From Sinonovacula constricta (lineage: Eukaryota; Mollusca; Bivalvia; Cardiida; Solecurtidae), in assembly GCA_007844125.1 (NCBI GenBank), contig CM017558.1:22955915-23019914 (forward strand): 64,000 bases of DNA, given 5' to 3'. The position numbers and the translations under genes are program-made. This document shows, piece by piece, positions 11,863 to 22,622 of this stretch. Position 1 is the stretch's first letter, and each line of letters starts with the position of its first letter. A model generated the notes under the pieces. The model had not been told where the DNA came from, searched no databases, and saw only the letters and a program-made list of their open reading frames with translations.

Positions 11863-14193
11863 ATTTAATTGTCAAAATCGATCATTCAAACGAAAGAATA
11901 AACGTGCATTGTTGCAAAAGTTTACAAATTTGTCTCATAAGTTGCTAATTGGAATTTAACTGTCAAGCTATCCAACAATAAAAAAGACGCTTACATGTAA
12001 GACAGCAAGCAATAATGCTCACTGCACGGAACACACTGCACCAAATTTAACCGTAACGCCTTCCTTATTTGTTGTATTTCCTATCATTTTTAACCGATCG
12101 GTATTTCAAAATTTCAACTTAATATCGAAATGAAAGCTGAGCCTGGAAGGCATGCATATACAATCCATAGCCTGGAGGAATCAGTAAAATTCAAAGAATA
12201 AAACCAAAAGTGAAATGACCCTGCCTGGGTTCCTACTGTGTCAGTTGTAAGTGTCAGTTGTAAGTGTCAGTTGTAAAGCATTGTAGAACAAGTCGAGGTT
12301 CTAGCACTATTGGTAGAATTAGGTTGTATTTGAGTTTAAAAACTTAATGTCATCAATATGCACTTGCAATGCCTTCAGACAATCAGGACACATAGATTGT
12401 CTCAGATTAATACAGTAAAAGAAAGAGACTACAATCATAACAAATGAAGCAACCAGTAGCAGCCGTAGCTGAGATAATAATTTTAGTTGCAAAGTTGTAA
12501 ATGTGGACTATCATTTTGTATTCTATGTGACGTGTACATAAGATGCAGCAACAAAAAATTGAACAACCAGAAGTTGACTTTTAACAGAAAGTCACACTGC
12601 AGATATGGGCTAGCAGATTTCCTAAAATTAATCTCTTGATAGTTTATACTGGCAGGATGTTTTTTCCACTTTGGTGCGAGTTTGATATTGATTTTGTACA
12701 TAACATCATTCTCGATAGCAGTGTTGTATAGAGAAAAGATCGCGATTTGCCATGACATAGTTTCTATGGTAACCATTATTGATCGTTCTCCCGTCATTGT
12801 TTTGAATGTAGTGGCTCTACTTCACCTGTTAAGCCAAACAAGTATGTGGACAAAATCAACGAGACAATAAAGCACACAGCGGCCGACTCGACAGGAGGGA
12901 GAATACTAAAGTAATTGCCTCTGGTTACTAAATTCTGCAGTACTGTACATAAAGTAAACGACAGTTCTGCATGGAGGTCATATATCCAGAGATTTTAGCA
13001 GAGTTGTGCATTGTATACTGTTTTAGTTAAAATGCTGAATACAATAGAATGTGTGATACTGTACGTACGAAATTTTACCCTCCTATCACCCTGGCAATGT
13101 GTGTATGATATATGTCTATGTGTTAAATTTGCAAGACTACGGTACAAATAGTGCACTGTGCCTCTAATGACTTGGTTGGTTCATCAAAAACTGTTCAATT
13201 ACCTAGAGATATGCGATGTTTTCAATGAGAGAGCATTTCGCAACTAATTGGCGTACTATCAAACCAACATTATGCCGACATATGGCCCAACAGTTGCTAT
13301 ACCAAGTTCATGCTGTGTGTGTGTTTTTTCTACTTTGGTATTGAGGCATTTTATAAGATGGTATGTCGACTTTGGTATGCTGAATCTGTTTTGTTGTCGA
13401 CTTTGATATGTCGCATCAGCTTTTGTATTTCGACTATGGCATGTCGCAACGCATGTCAATGTGACACTGCATTTACATTTTGTTTGTCGCGGCCTTTTTT
13501 CACTTCGTACCCGAAGCCAAATCTCTCTGCAATGGTTAATAAGGGTCGGTGCCATTATCAGTTAAGTGTATTACATACCACGTCATATGCAATTAATATT
13601 TATTTAAATTGCGCCACTATCACCCAAGCGTGCATGATATTAACTTTCATCGATGATATCTTCCACGATATTTTCCGACGCCTTCTTCAAACAATAGCTG
13701 TACATGCTCAAGTTTTCTCAGTACGTGATGGAATAATAGCAATTCTTAGCCGAAAGAGGGCTCCTGAAAATAGGTTTACCTGTCATTTTGCTATTTTGCT
13801 ACGAGAAATGGACCTTACCAAAAACACGGTTCACCAACGCCGACGGGAGGGGTGGAGGGATATTACAATAGAACTACCCTTTTTCTAAGATTTTATTACT
13901 TTCCTTAAAGAGTACCTACGTTGACAGTTATTGTCTACTCTAAAACATTAATTAGATATTGAAGAAGCTCTAAAAGATTGAACCGAGATATTCGTTTTCA
14001 TTGCACGGGGTGGTCGAACATGAGTATTTTTTTTTCCTAACGATGCGTATCGGTAATTTCCGTAAATTTCCGCCGAAAGTTGTAGTGTTACGTCACATGA
14101 AGTACACAAAAGATTGAAAGCCGTCTTGTTTGTTTACGCAAAACAAGGAATTTATCTGTAAAGTTGCGAAATTGTGTCGTTTTCAAGGCAGAT
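11863..14193. other. 5' flank of variable exon A; no further gene recognised
   Basis: Promoter DNA for exon A should start here, but no TATA box was identified with confidence. A 192-codon plus-strand frame at 13310-13888 has no recognisable domain. Around 13320-13460 there is a loose repeat of TATGTCGACTTTGGTATG. Confidence 0.5.
12238..12277. repeat. 14-bp repeat, three copies
   Basis: GTCAGTTGTAAGT repeated in the 5' flank of variable exon A. Confidence 0.75.
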
Positions 14194-14313
14194 ATGCCTG
14201 GTGCACAGTGTGTGGTGTGGGTTGCACAAATAAACGAGGAAATAACAAGGTTGCACCAATTCCCGAAAGAGCAGTCCCTTTGGGATCAGTGGATTAGAGC
14301 GATCAAATCCTGA
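14194..14313 (+). pseudogene. THAP domain remnant
   Basis: The frame from 14194 reads MPGAQCVVW, then drifts, then gives a clear THAP core, LHQFPKEQSLWDQWIRAIKS, and a stop. The segment between fits a THAP domain in another frame (GCTNKRGNNK), and after the stop a further frame gives TKDFKCFSPF. The FP and W positions match the THAP consensus, but the C2CH zinc ligands cannot be kept in one frame. I read this as a frameshifted THAP-domain copy, perhaps from a P-element-like transposon or a captured gene. It is tail-to-tail with the YQFEP gene. Confidence 0.5.
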
Positions 14314-14502
14314 CCAAGGACTTCAAATGTTTTTCTCCTTTTACGTGTGTTATTATTGTAATAATTTAAAATGTTACTAGACAGAAAATACAAACATTTG
14401 TGAAGTTAAATTCTTTTTACTAGCAGAAAATAAACAACAGCAACAATAAATATATATGTACAATAGTATAACTCGGGCACAGTCAAAATGATTAAAACTT
14501 CT

Positions 14503-15508
14503 TCATAGCCTCTGTACTCCTGCGAAGGATAGCACAGCACAGAAAGAAAGAACAACTTCTTTTCCCAGGAAATCCCAACACCACCTGTCCAACTGTCCAT
14601 ATGCAACATACCTCCTTTGCCTGAAACAAGAAGGCATAATTTATAAGTTAGGAAATCTGAATCTTGTTTAGATATGTAGAACCTTGAGGCACTTTCTATG
14701 GAAAAAAAATGCATTAAGATTTCTGGATTCTATAGAATTCTATTTCCGTCACACATAAAACTTTTCTATGAGCTTATTCTGCTTAAATTTATGTTATTTT
14801 AGAACTTGCAGTGTAGTAAAAAGGCACATTTGAAACAATTACTTGCTGACTAGTTTGCCTTCTTTTTTATTATGGTTATTTCTCACATGTTTCCTTGTGG
14901 ATATTTTTCACACAACATTTAAACTTTGATAAGAAGTTACTGCGATGAAATGCTTTAAAACAAATACTGATATTACGCTTAGTATTTTCGAGAATGCATA
15001 GACGATTCGTTATACCAATATATTTTAAAGAGTCATTCCAGGTAAAGATGAGATTTAACGTAGTTTAACTGCATGTAAGCTCGTATAAATACCGGTCTGA
15101 ATACGAGTTCAAACTAAACCTTTAACCCGTGCCAGTAAACGAAGATGTGCATCACCCCCATGTATATTGTGTTGAATGTGAGCGAACACATAATCATTCG
15201 CTGAAAACGATTTCTAATAAACGTTTTCTATACAAGTATGTAGATTTTCCACACACACGAATAAAAAAGAACCGTAAACAAAATACAATTTACCAGTCCA
15301 AATGGAGTGTCCTGTCAACGTTGTTTTCCGGAACTTCTGGGTCCGAGTCTCTCTTAATTTTCCCGTCCCGCAGTCTTACAACCGGTTCAAACTGATAAGG
15401 CAAAGCCCCAGCATCACTGTCGCTTTCGTCGTTTGAGCCATGGTCCGTCACAGAACCCGAAGAACTGTACAATTCTAAATGACTCGTCTCATTTTCGCAG
15501 CTCGCCAT
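14503..15508 (-). CDS. Two-exon YQFEP / P2X7-C-like protein, possibly missing its middle exon
   Basis: Exon 1 (15294-15508) starts at MASCENETS, chosen over the Met at 15568 because its context is ACAAACATGG. It carries an acidic Ser/Asp stretch, then PYQFEPVVRLR and ends LHLDW at a GTAAAT donor, phase 2. Exon 2 (14503-14620) follows a CTTGTTTCAG acceptor; it joins in phase and reads QRRYVAYGQLDRWCWDFLGK before a stop, for about 110 residues in total. YQFEP near the N-terminus and a YxxAYxQxxRWCWxxLGK block at the C-terminus are typical of the invertebrate proteins named P2X purinoceptor 7-like, after the cytoplasmic C-terminal domain of P2X7. Family members normally have a WCxCGxC...CC cysteine segment between these blocks; I could not find it in the intron. 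After the CAV motif, residues like the expected end (YPSQEYRGYEEV) appear in another frame, which suggests a deletion. It may be a decaying copy. Confidence 0.5.
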
Positions 15509-15677
15509 GTTTGTTTTGTAAAAACATGTACTTCTTGTGACGTCACTTACAATTCTTCTTTCGGGCATTTCCGGATGTGCGTCCGTAACTTTCCGTAAAG
15601 GTGCGGTTTATACACATTTCATACAACACTTACACAGGTAAATCGACGGAAATGTTTAGGCTAGTCCAATCTACTTT

Positions 15678-15700
15678 GGGGGGGGGGGGGGGGGGGGGGG
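15678..15700 (+). repeat. Run of 23 G
   Basis: Uninterrupted G run just upstream of the YQFEP gene start. It could form G-quadruplexes, or mark an assembly weak point. Confidence 0.9.
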
Positions 15701-15756
15701 CTTAACAGTAAGGAATAGACCCTGGGTAAAATAACGGCTCTGATATCAGATTCAAC

Positions 15757-15948
15757 AAGCTGTAAATATACTTTGTGTTTCTGTGCAGACTTGTCCCATT
15801 CACAAAGCCGTAAATTAACTTGGTGTTTCTGCGCAGACTTGTCCCATTTTCCAAGCCGTAAATGTACTAAGTGTTTCTGCGCAGACTTGTCCCATTCACC
15901 AAGCCGTAAATGTACTAAGTGTTTCTGCGCAGACTTGCCTCATAAGGG
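15757..15948. repeat. 48-bp tandem repeat, about four copies
   Basis: Units begin AAGCCGTAAATGTACTAAGT at 15757, 15805, 15853 and 15901 and contain TTTCTGCGCAGACTTGTCCC. The last two units are almost identical. Confidence 0.9.
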
Positions 15949-17033
15949 GTAAACTTGACTGATCTTCAAACCTCTGATATAGGTTGTTGTCAATGTGATA
16001 TCGATCGGAGCAGTTTGGATGTTTTGTTTTATTATAAGCAGCTGTCGATTGCATAACTACATGTCATTAATTATTATTAACTAAACACCATGTGTCGAAG
16101 AAATAAAGGAAGAAAAAGGCGATGGAACCCAGGCCCAAACCTGGTCTTTTGCTATCAAGACAGATGTTCTACTGACTGAGGTTGCTTAAATGTATCATTA
16201 ATTAGCTTTTTATTTTACCCAGTAAACAAGATTAGAACAGAGGGCAATAAGGACATTTGACATGTGTGATTTTATAGCACATACCGTAATTTGAATATTA
16301 TAACCCCACTTGGAGTATATCCCGCTAAGCCTTTTTACATTACTTTTTTTAAAATTTTGGTAATAATATATATGCTGCAGCAGTATACACCCCGCAACAT
16401 ATTTGAAAAAAAAAAACACTTAAGTTTAAGGAAGCCATCTCCTCAGGTCGAATACATGTCAACTGCATTCCTGTATCACACCAAGTCAGCGTGACCTGTG
16501 TTATGTAACATCAATTCGTGGATCAATAATCCCCCTCGCTTAGCTGTACAGCAACAACCGACTCTTTGTTGGTCACACAGACATGAAATTTCTTTGTTTG
16601 GCTGACAGATACGAAAGATAAGAGGCGAGTTACTTTAAGTGCCTTTGAGTGCATCAAGTAATTATAAACAGGTCACCTCTAGTTTTATTTAGCCCAACTC
16701 GTCGTTGATTACTCCCTGTACATTTGCTATCACCTGAAGTTGTCATGACGACGTGTAATGACAGGCTGACTTGGGACTGTGTAGACAGCGAGACGCGCCG
16801 GAAGTATCTTTACAAGTAGCTTCTCATACAACGTTTCACTGCCGAATATCGATCCAAATATCGATCAATATCTTGAGACGCTTCAAAAAATGTCGTTAAC
16901 AAGAACAACAATTAGACTTTAGAAAGTTCCTTTATGAAAGTTGACAGACACGAATGTAATGAATACCTTCGTGAATACTGTTGCAAATGTTTGACAATGG
17001 TGGAAATATTAGATTTCATTGCAATAAATGTCA

Positions 17034-17038
<5 letters not shown>

Positions 17039-17113
<75 letters not shown>
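17039..17113. repeat. (TA)n microsatellite
   Basis: About 37 TA pairs without interruption in the intron below variable exon B. Confidence 0.95.
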
Positions 17114-17115
<2 letters not shown>

Positions 17116-17530
17116 CATCAAAACAAATTTATACATATATATGAGCATCAATGTAGCATCTGCCTAGATGTCATCATTGGTTTCATGCTAGACTTGATTC
17201 CCCCCTCCCCACTTGGAAACCAAATGCTGCCCACTTTACATACCTTTTTTCTTATTTTAGGGAGGTTAAAATAATTATTGTTATCTACTTTCGATTTTAT
17301 TTCAATCAATCTACAAAACAAAGATTATCTTGTCAGTTTGTAAATGTTTGGGAACTGAAAAGTAACCCATTAACTTGATACCACTGTAAACATTCTTCAT
17401 AACATGTTTCTGGTCTACATTCACATCAAATTTTAAAAAGCCAATTTTGGGGCAAGTATTGGGGGAAAAAAATCCAAAACATTTCGAAGACTAAGATGTT
17501 AAGTCTGACTTAAGTTAAGATCGTACATAC

Positions 17531-19997
17531 CACAGACATCACATACGCATGGCTTGATCCCAGCATGGACGTGTGCATGTTCTTTGTAATGACTCTTGCT
17601 CTTCATGACGCGGTTGCATATAGGACACTGGTAAGAGACCCTCATGCCCAGATGTTCAACCTTAACATGCGTGGCTAAAGCTGGCTTAGAGGTAAAAGAC
17701 TTCTCACAAAGTGTACATGCATAGGTCACCGGAACAAAATCTTTATTGTGTGTCCGAAGGTGTCTCTCTAATGTCTTCTGTAACTTATATGCCTTGTTAC
17801 AAATGGGGCAAAAATTATCAGCCTTGCCATGTGTACACTTCATATGAACTGTCAGACTTCTTTTAACACCAAATTTCTTTCCACATATTTCACAAGCATA
17901 GTTTCGGCAATGATTTTGTCGTATGTGTCTTTGCAGATTTGACTTCTTCAGTCCGATATAACTGCAAAAATCACAGGAGAATATTGGTTTAACTTCATCA
18001 CCAGTTTCATTCCCATTTAATGTCAAACTTGAGGTTTTATTCTCTTGATCTTTCTTCAGAATTATGGTACTCTTTGAAGCATCATTCTGAATTGATGAAT
18101 CATTGTTGTCTACAACATTTATTTCACATTTGGCTTCAGCATTGCTGACATTGCTATCAACACTTTTTGACATTTTGTCCATTTCATTTCCACCTTCTGT
18201 ATCAGTGCCAGAAGAATCCATATCTACAGTAGCTCCTAGTAACCATGATTTTGTAGTTATCCTTTTGAGAAACTTCATTGCAGTCTTTGTCTTTTGTTCA
18301 GATGTAACAATGTGTTCACTTTCTTCTACTTCTCTGGGAATTGGAACATTTTTATAGGCTATGTCTGTCTTTGAGGGGCCAGCAATGTTCAAATCTGAAA
18401 GACTCTTTGGAACAGCTGAACTGTCATCTTTCAATACATCATCCCTCTCACCAAATGGCCCTGACTCTCCATTTCTAATATGAGCTCTGACATGAGCATC
18501 GTATCGACTCTTTGCAGAGAAAGATTTGTTACAGATTTTGCAAACGAACAAATTTTTGAAACCCAAGTGTTCTTCACTCAAGTGCCGGAGCAATTCTTCC
18601 TTTCCTGCAAAAGATTCTGGGCACAACTGGCATGAGTAATCACACTTTGTAGAATCATTGTTGTGTTTTTCCACATGCTTTATATATTGCTTTTTTGTTT
18701 TGTACTTCTTCTTGCAAATCTTGCATTCAAAGGTCTGAAACATATGAGCAGTTTGCATGTGCTTTTTTACACGACTTACGAAACAAAATGTTCTCTCACA
18801 CATGTCACATTTCAGCTCTGGACTATCCTTATGTTTTTCATGTATATGTTTATAAAGTGTTTTACGACTACTTGCTTTAAAGTCACATAGTTCACACTTT
18901 TGTTCTTCTACTTTCTTTTTCTTTGTTGTCTTTGCTTTCTTTTCATGCAATACGGATTCATCACTTGAACACTCACTACTATTTGAGCTTGGTATGTTTT
19001 CAGGCACATAAACAGAATCATCCTTATCATAATATTCTGACAAAACTTTCAAATCACTAGGGACATCTTTCACTTCTGCATCTTTTCTTTGACTCTGTGT
19101 TTTCAAAGTTGTATACTTATCAGCTTTCATGTCGCATCGTATATCTTTCAAAATAACTCTCAGCTCTTTGTCTGCCGAAATCAGCTGATTTGTGTCATCT
19201 TCAACCGTCATGCATAATGTTGTCATGCTTTCCGAGTCATCTGATGTATGACCAGTGTCTGTCTCCTTGGTAACAACAACTTCAAAGTCATCATTTACAA
19301 CGTTTGAGGCATGTGTGGCATTAACGGAATTTGTTTTTAGAATGCCTGTTGTCAAAGACTTTTCATCGGAGTCTCTGTATTCCCTGTTTGCCTGTTCACT
19401 AACTTCTACCATATCATTGCTCTGATTTTTGTTATTAATAACAGTTGTGTATTTGTTCACTTTTGATGTCCCAGATGTGCTGTGTACATGTCTATCTACA
19501 TCTACTGGCGTAACATCTGGCTCTTTCTTTATAAACACAACTGGCTCTCCTATCTTATTTGCAGTAACCATTGAAGAAACAGTTTCTGTACAATTTGTGC
19601 TTGATTTTGAAAGACTGTTTCTATTTTTACCTCTCCTGGATTCTCTGGCTTCAGGTGGAATGTAACCTTGCTGGGTTGTCTGCCCATCCAAGGAGGCCAT
19701 TTGAGCTCGTCCATTCCCAGCATTTGCATCTGGCGTAGGCACTTTTTCATCGCTTTGTTTATTCTGGATCTTGATAAATGCTTCTTTCTCATACAGATCC
19801 TCTATCAATGTGCGAGTTTTAACTAGTGCATCCCATGTTCCATTGACTCGATATAACCCTTTGTCGACAATTTCCTCAAATGTCACACCGGTGTAGGAAC
19901 CTATCTGCTCAAAGTGTGTCTTCTGTTTACTGGGATGGATAACCGATAAAACATCAGCGGAAATCAAACTGCTGGCGTCGGTGAAAATGACCACCAT
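17531..19997 (-). CDS. Variable 5' exon B of zinc-finger locus: MV-IFT domain plus ten C2H2 fingers
   Basis: This exon codes 822 residues and ends after base 1 of a Gly codon at a GTATGT donor (17525-17530). The start at MVVIFTDASS is chosen by homology with the two sister exons; an in-frame Met at 20039 would add 14 unconserved residues. The domain order matches exon C: N-terminal domain, acidic linker with the conserved DKDDSVYVPENIPSS, a five-finger module (CELCDFKASS to HVRAH), a linker, and a second five-finger module (CDFCSYIG to HAHVH). The second module matches the single module of exon A finger for finger, and the first module follows the same pattern, so the module was duplicated internally. 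The final CDVCG half-finger needs a downstream exon. Joining to 9310-9483 keeps phase and gives about 1113 residues. The role is unknown beyond nucleic-acid binding. Confidence 0.85.
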
Positions 19998-20563
19998 ATT
20001 TAAATTTATCGAGATAAAAGCATGAAAAACAGCGATCAAATCAACCTTTAAACGCCGTTAAAACATGAAAACCATGTCATCTGTTTGTGATGCTTTAGGT
20101 GCGCGGATGTCGCCTCCAAAACAAAAGAGCAAATGTAAGCTAGCCGACATTCGAGCAGCCAACACTTACTTTTCCGGACACACTGAAAACAATCGAGACC
20201 CAAGCCATTGTACACAACCAATTTTTCACAACTTGTTTCAGTTAAATCTCAGCAACAAATGTTATTGTTTGGGATATTTACATTTCTAAATAGCCACGCA
20301 AGAAATATAATATTATAATAAAAACATCAGCAAGAAACACCAACATATTTGTATATTTGACAATGCAGTCATCCATCCTTCCATCAGTTAATTAATTTAT
20401 CCACTGCAAACAATCCAGCCATCAATCCATCCATACCCCCACCCACCAATTTATAATACTTATCAATCTCCACAACAGATACCCAAATATTCTCCTTTGG
20501 GGTGCCCGTGGCATAGCAGATTAGTCACCAATTTCTCACTTCTTTGACTGCTTAGCCTCTCAC

Positions 20564-21126
20564 AGCAATAGCTCATTTGGTAGAGCATCAGCTTGCAGAT
20601 CGGGAGGTCACAGGTTCAAACCCCAGCCGGGTCAAACCAAAGACTTTAAAGATGGAAGTAGTAGCTTTCCTCCTGACACTCTGGGCTAAGAGGATAGCAC
20701 TACGCCTGACTTGTTGGTGTCAGTATAATGGACCTGCCTGGTTCAGTCCCCGAGTACCTCATAAGTGCCCCTGTGCGATAATGATAAAAAGGGATGGATT
20801 AGGGATTAGCCGGCATTTTTGCCGATACTGCGCAGCGACTATTCTATCATTACAGCACAGGGGCACTTATGAGGTGCCCAGGGACTGAACCCGGCCGGTC
20901 CATTATACTGACACCGACGAGTCAGGCGTAATGCTGTCCCCTTAGCCCCGAGCATTAGGAGGGAAGCCACTACTACCAACTTTAAAGTCTTTGGTAAGAT
21001 CCGGCCGGGGTTCGAACCCACAACCTCCCGATTCACAAGCCGACGCTCTACCACCTGAGCTATTGCGACCGGTCGATAATGATAGAAATGTTGCTGCACA
21101 GTACTGGCAAAAATGCAAGCAAAATC
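20564..21126 (+). mobile_element. SINE-A2, interrupted by SINE-A3
   Basis: tRNA-like head at 20564-20640. It is flanked by CCTCTCAC (20556-20563, 21127-21134), the target-site duplication in SINE-B. The body resumes after 21084. Confidence 0.85.
20787..21073 (-). mobile_element. SINE-A3 inserted in SINE-A2, opposite strand
   Basis: A full-length copy with the tRNA-like head at its right end (near 20995-21073). The direct repeat CGATAATGATA at 20776-20786 and 21074-21084 is exact. It forms an inverted pair with SINE-A2. Confidence 0.9.
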
Positions 21127-21660
21127 CCTCTCACACCATGGGTTCTAGCCCTATTCAGGAATAGGTCTTTATGTGGGAAGGTCTTCTAGCTAACCTTTCT
21201 TTTGCCGGTGGTTCTACCCAGACATTCATGTCAGGTCTTCCTCAACCAAATCCGCAGGACATCGCTATAATGATTAAAATTGGTTGCTGCGTTGTATCTC
21301 AAAAACAATACATTCCCCTTTATTGATACAGAGTGCTTTGTTGGTTTTTTATTAATGTAAAGACAGCAGACCATTGTCTTTTGTTTTTCTGGTTTCTGAG
21401 AATTATAATAAATCGTACAGGTACAATATTGTTTCTGGTTAAGACAATTTTTAATACAAACTTTAATGGTAAGATCATGTAAGTTATGAAATACTTTGAC
21501 CTAAACTGACTTTTCAACATTTACTTATATTTTTAGAGGTATCAGAAATTCCAATTAAATACTAATTTCATAATTGACGGAAATAAAATGCAACCAATTT
21601 GTTAATAGATCAGTTAGTATTCTATGATCAAAGTTACAAAGGATACAGTTAATTGACAAT

Positions 21661-22622
21661 AAAAGATGTTATCAAATAGTTTGCCAATATCTAATACATA
21701 TAACAATATGTCATCCCTGTTCTGGTAAATTCATCCAGAACTGCTGCATAAACTTATATTTTAGTTTAAGTAAAGGATCTTGCCTCAATTGTTTAACAGT
21801 ACAAATGAAATTTTAGCTTATTACCAAATCTACAAATAAGCACGATGGGAATTTCAGCTAAAAGTGAAAATCAACATCAGAGCTGATTTGTGATGATATA
21901 TTATCTCAAAAGTGGTCACTTGGTTTTCTCAGTTCAAGATCAAGCCAACTGTGCAGCATGGTTCGGACAGGAAATACATTAAGGGTAGTATCCGACAATT
22001 TTAATAAAAGATTTTCTTCTCAAATAACCAAAAAATTCATTGTTACTTGAAAAGGTCCTGCAAAATGCAGTTCATTGATACCATAGATCTATGTGAACAG
22101 TAAGGCATAAATACCAACTCGTCACTGCAAAGTGGTGTTTTCTATCTCAGCCACGCTGCAGCGATAGATATTTATAAACTAAGAAAACCATGTGACAACT
22201 AATTTTTGTGATCACATTATATCGTCATCCGGGTAATTCGCTCTGACTTCGATATCTATTTTTAGCAAAAATGAGTAATGTACTTATTTCAAGATTTGGA
22301 AAGAATAGCATTTAAAGTTGTTTTTGCAATTTTGTACTGTTTGATAACACAAAAGCATTTTCACTTAGACTAAAGTATGAAATTATGCAGATATTATGCC
22401 TAAACTCCCCAAAGTAGTTGTAATATATTTGTTATACATATTTGATCTAGGCAATCTGTCAGATTCCATCATTAAATTGTCATGGTAAGTGGGGTGTTAT
22501 GCTACACTGTTTGTTGCAAAGGGCACCAATAAACAGCATTAATCCCGATCTTTTCTGGTATCAATAATTTATTTGGTTGCATGGGGAAAAAAATGGTCCA
22601 AAGAGTCTGATATTACCTTAAA
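21661..22622. mobile_element. Family T element, older host copy
   Basis: Begins GTTATCAAATAGTTTGCCAATA and ends AAGAGTCTGATATTACCTTAA. It is interrupted at 21983-22471 by a second family T copy. Orthologous by duplication to 29347-30246. Confidence 0.65.
21983..22471. mobile_element. Family T element inserted in a family T element
   Basis: Ends GGGTAGTATCCGACA and CTGTCAGATTCCATCA, with TTAA on both sides (21979-21982, 22472-22475). The host sequence resumes exactly across the TTAA. The duplicated partner locus (near 30110) lacks the insertion. Confidence 0.78.

Larger units (their letters stand above)
20497..21310 (+). mobile_element. SINE-B host copy holding SINE-A2 and A3
   Basis: The left part (20497-20555, GGGTGCCCGTGGCATAGCAG) continues after 21134 with GGTTCTAGCCC and TGGTTCTACCCAGACATT. 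It matches copies at 60397-60630 and 63838-64000. Confidence 0.8.

Noticed and set aside
13310..13888. 192-codon plus-strand open frame
   Set aside because: No recognisable domain, odd composition and partly built from a loose TGTCGAC repeat; antisense frame of 98 codons is equally unconvincing.
16912..17274. Tyr/Ile-repeat open frames on both strands
   Set aside because: Translation of a (TA)n microsatellite.
20577..21099. Frames containing VVGSNPGRVKPKTLKL-type peptides, also at 3199 and 58605
   Set aside because: Chance translation of SINE-A; the same peptide recurs at each copy.
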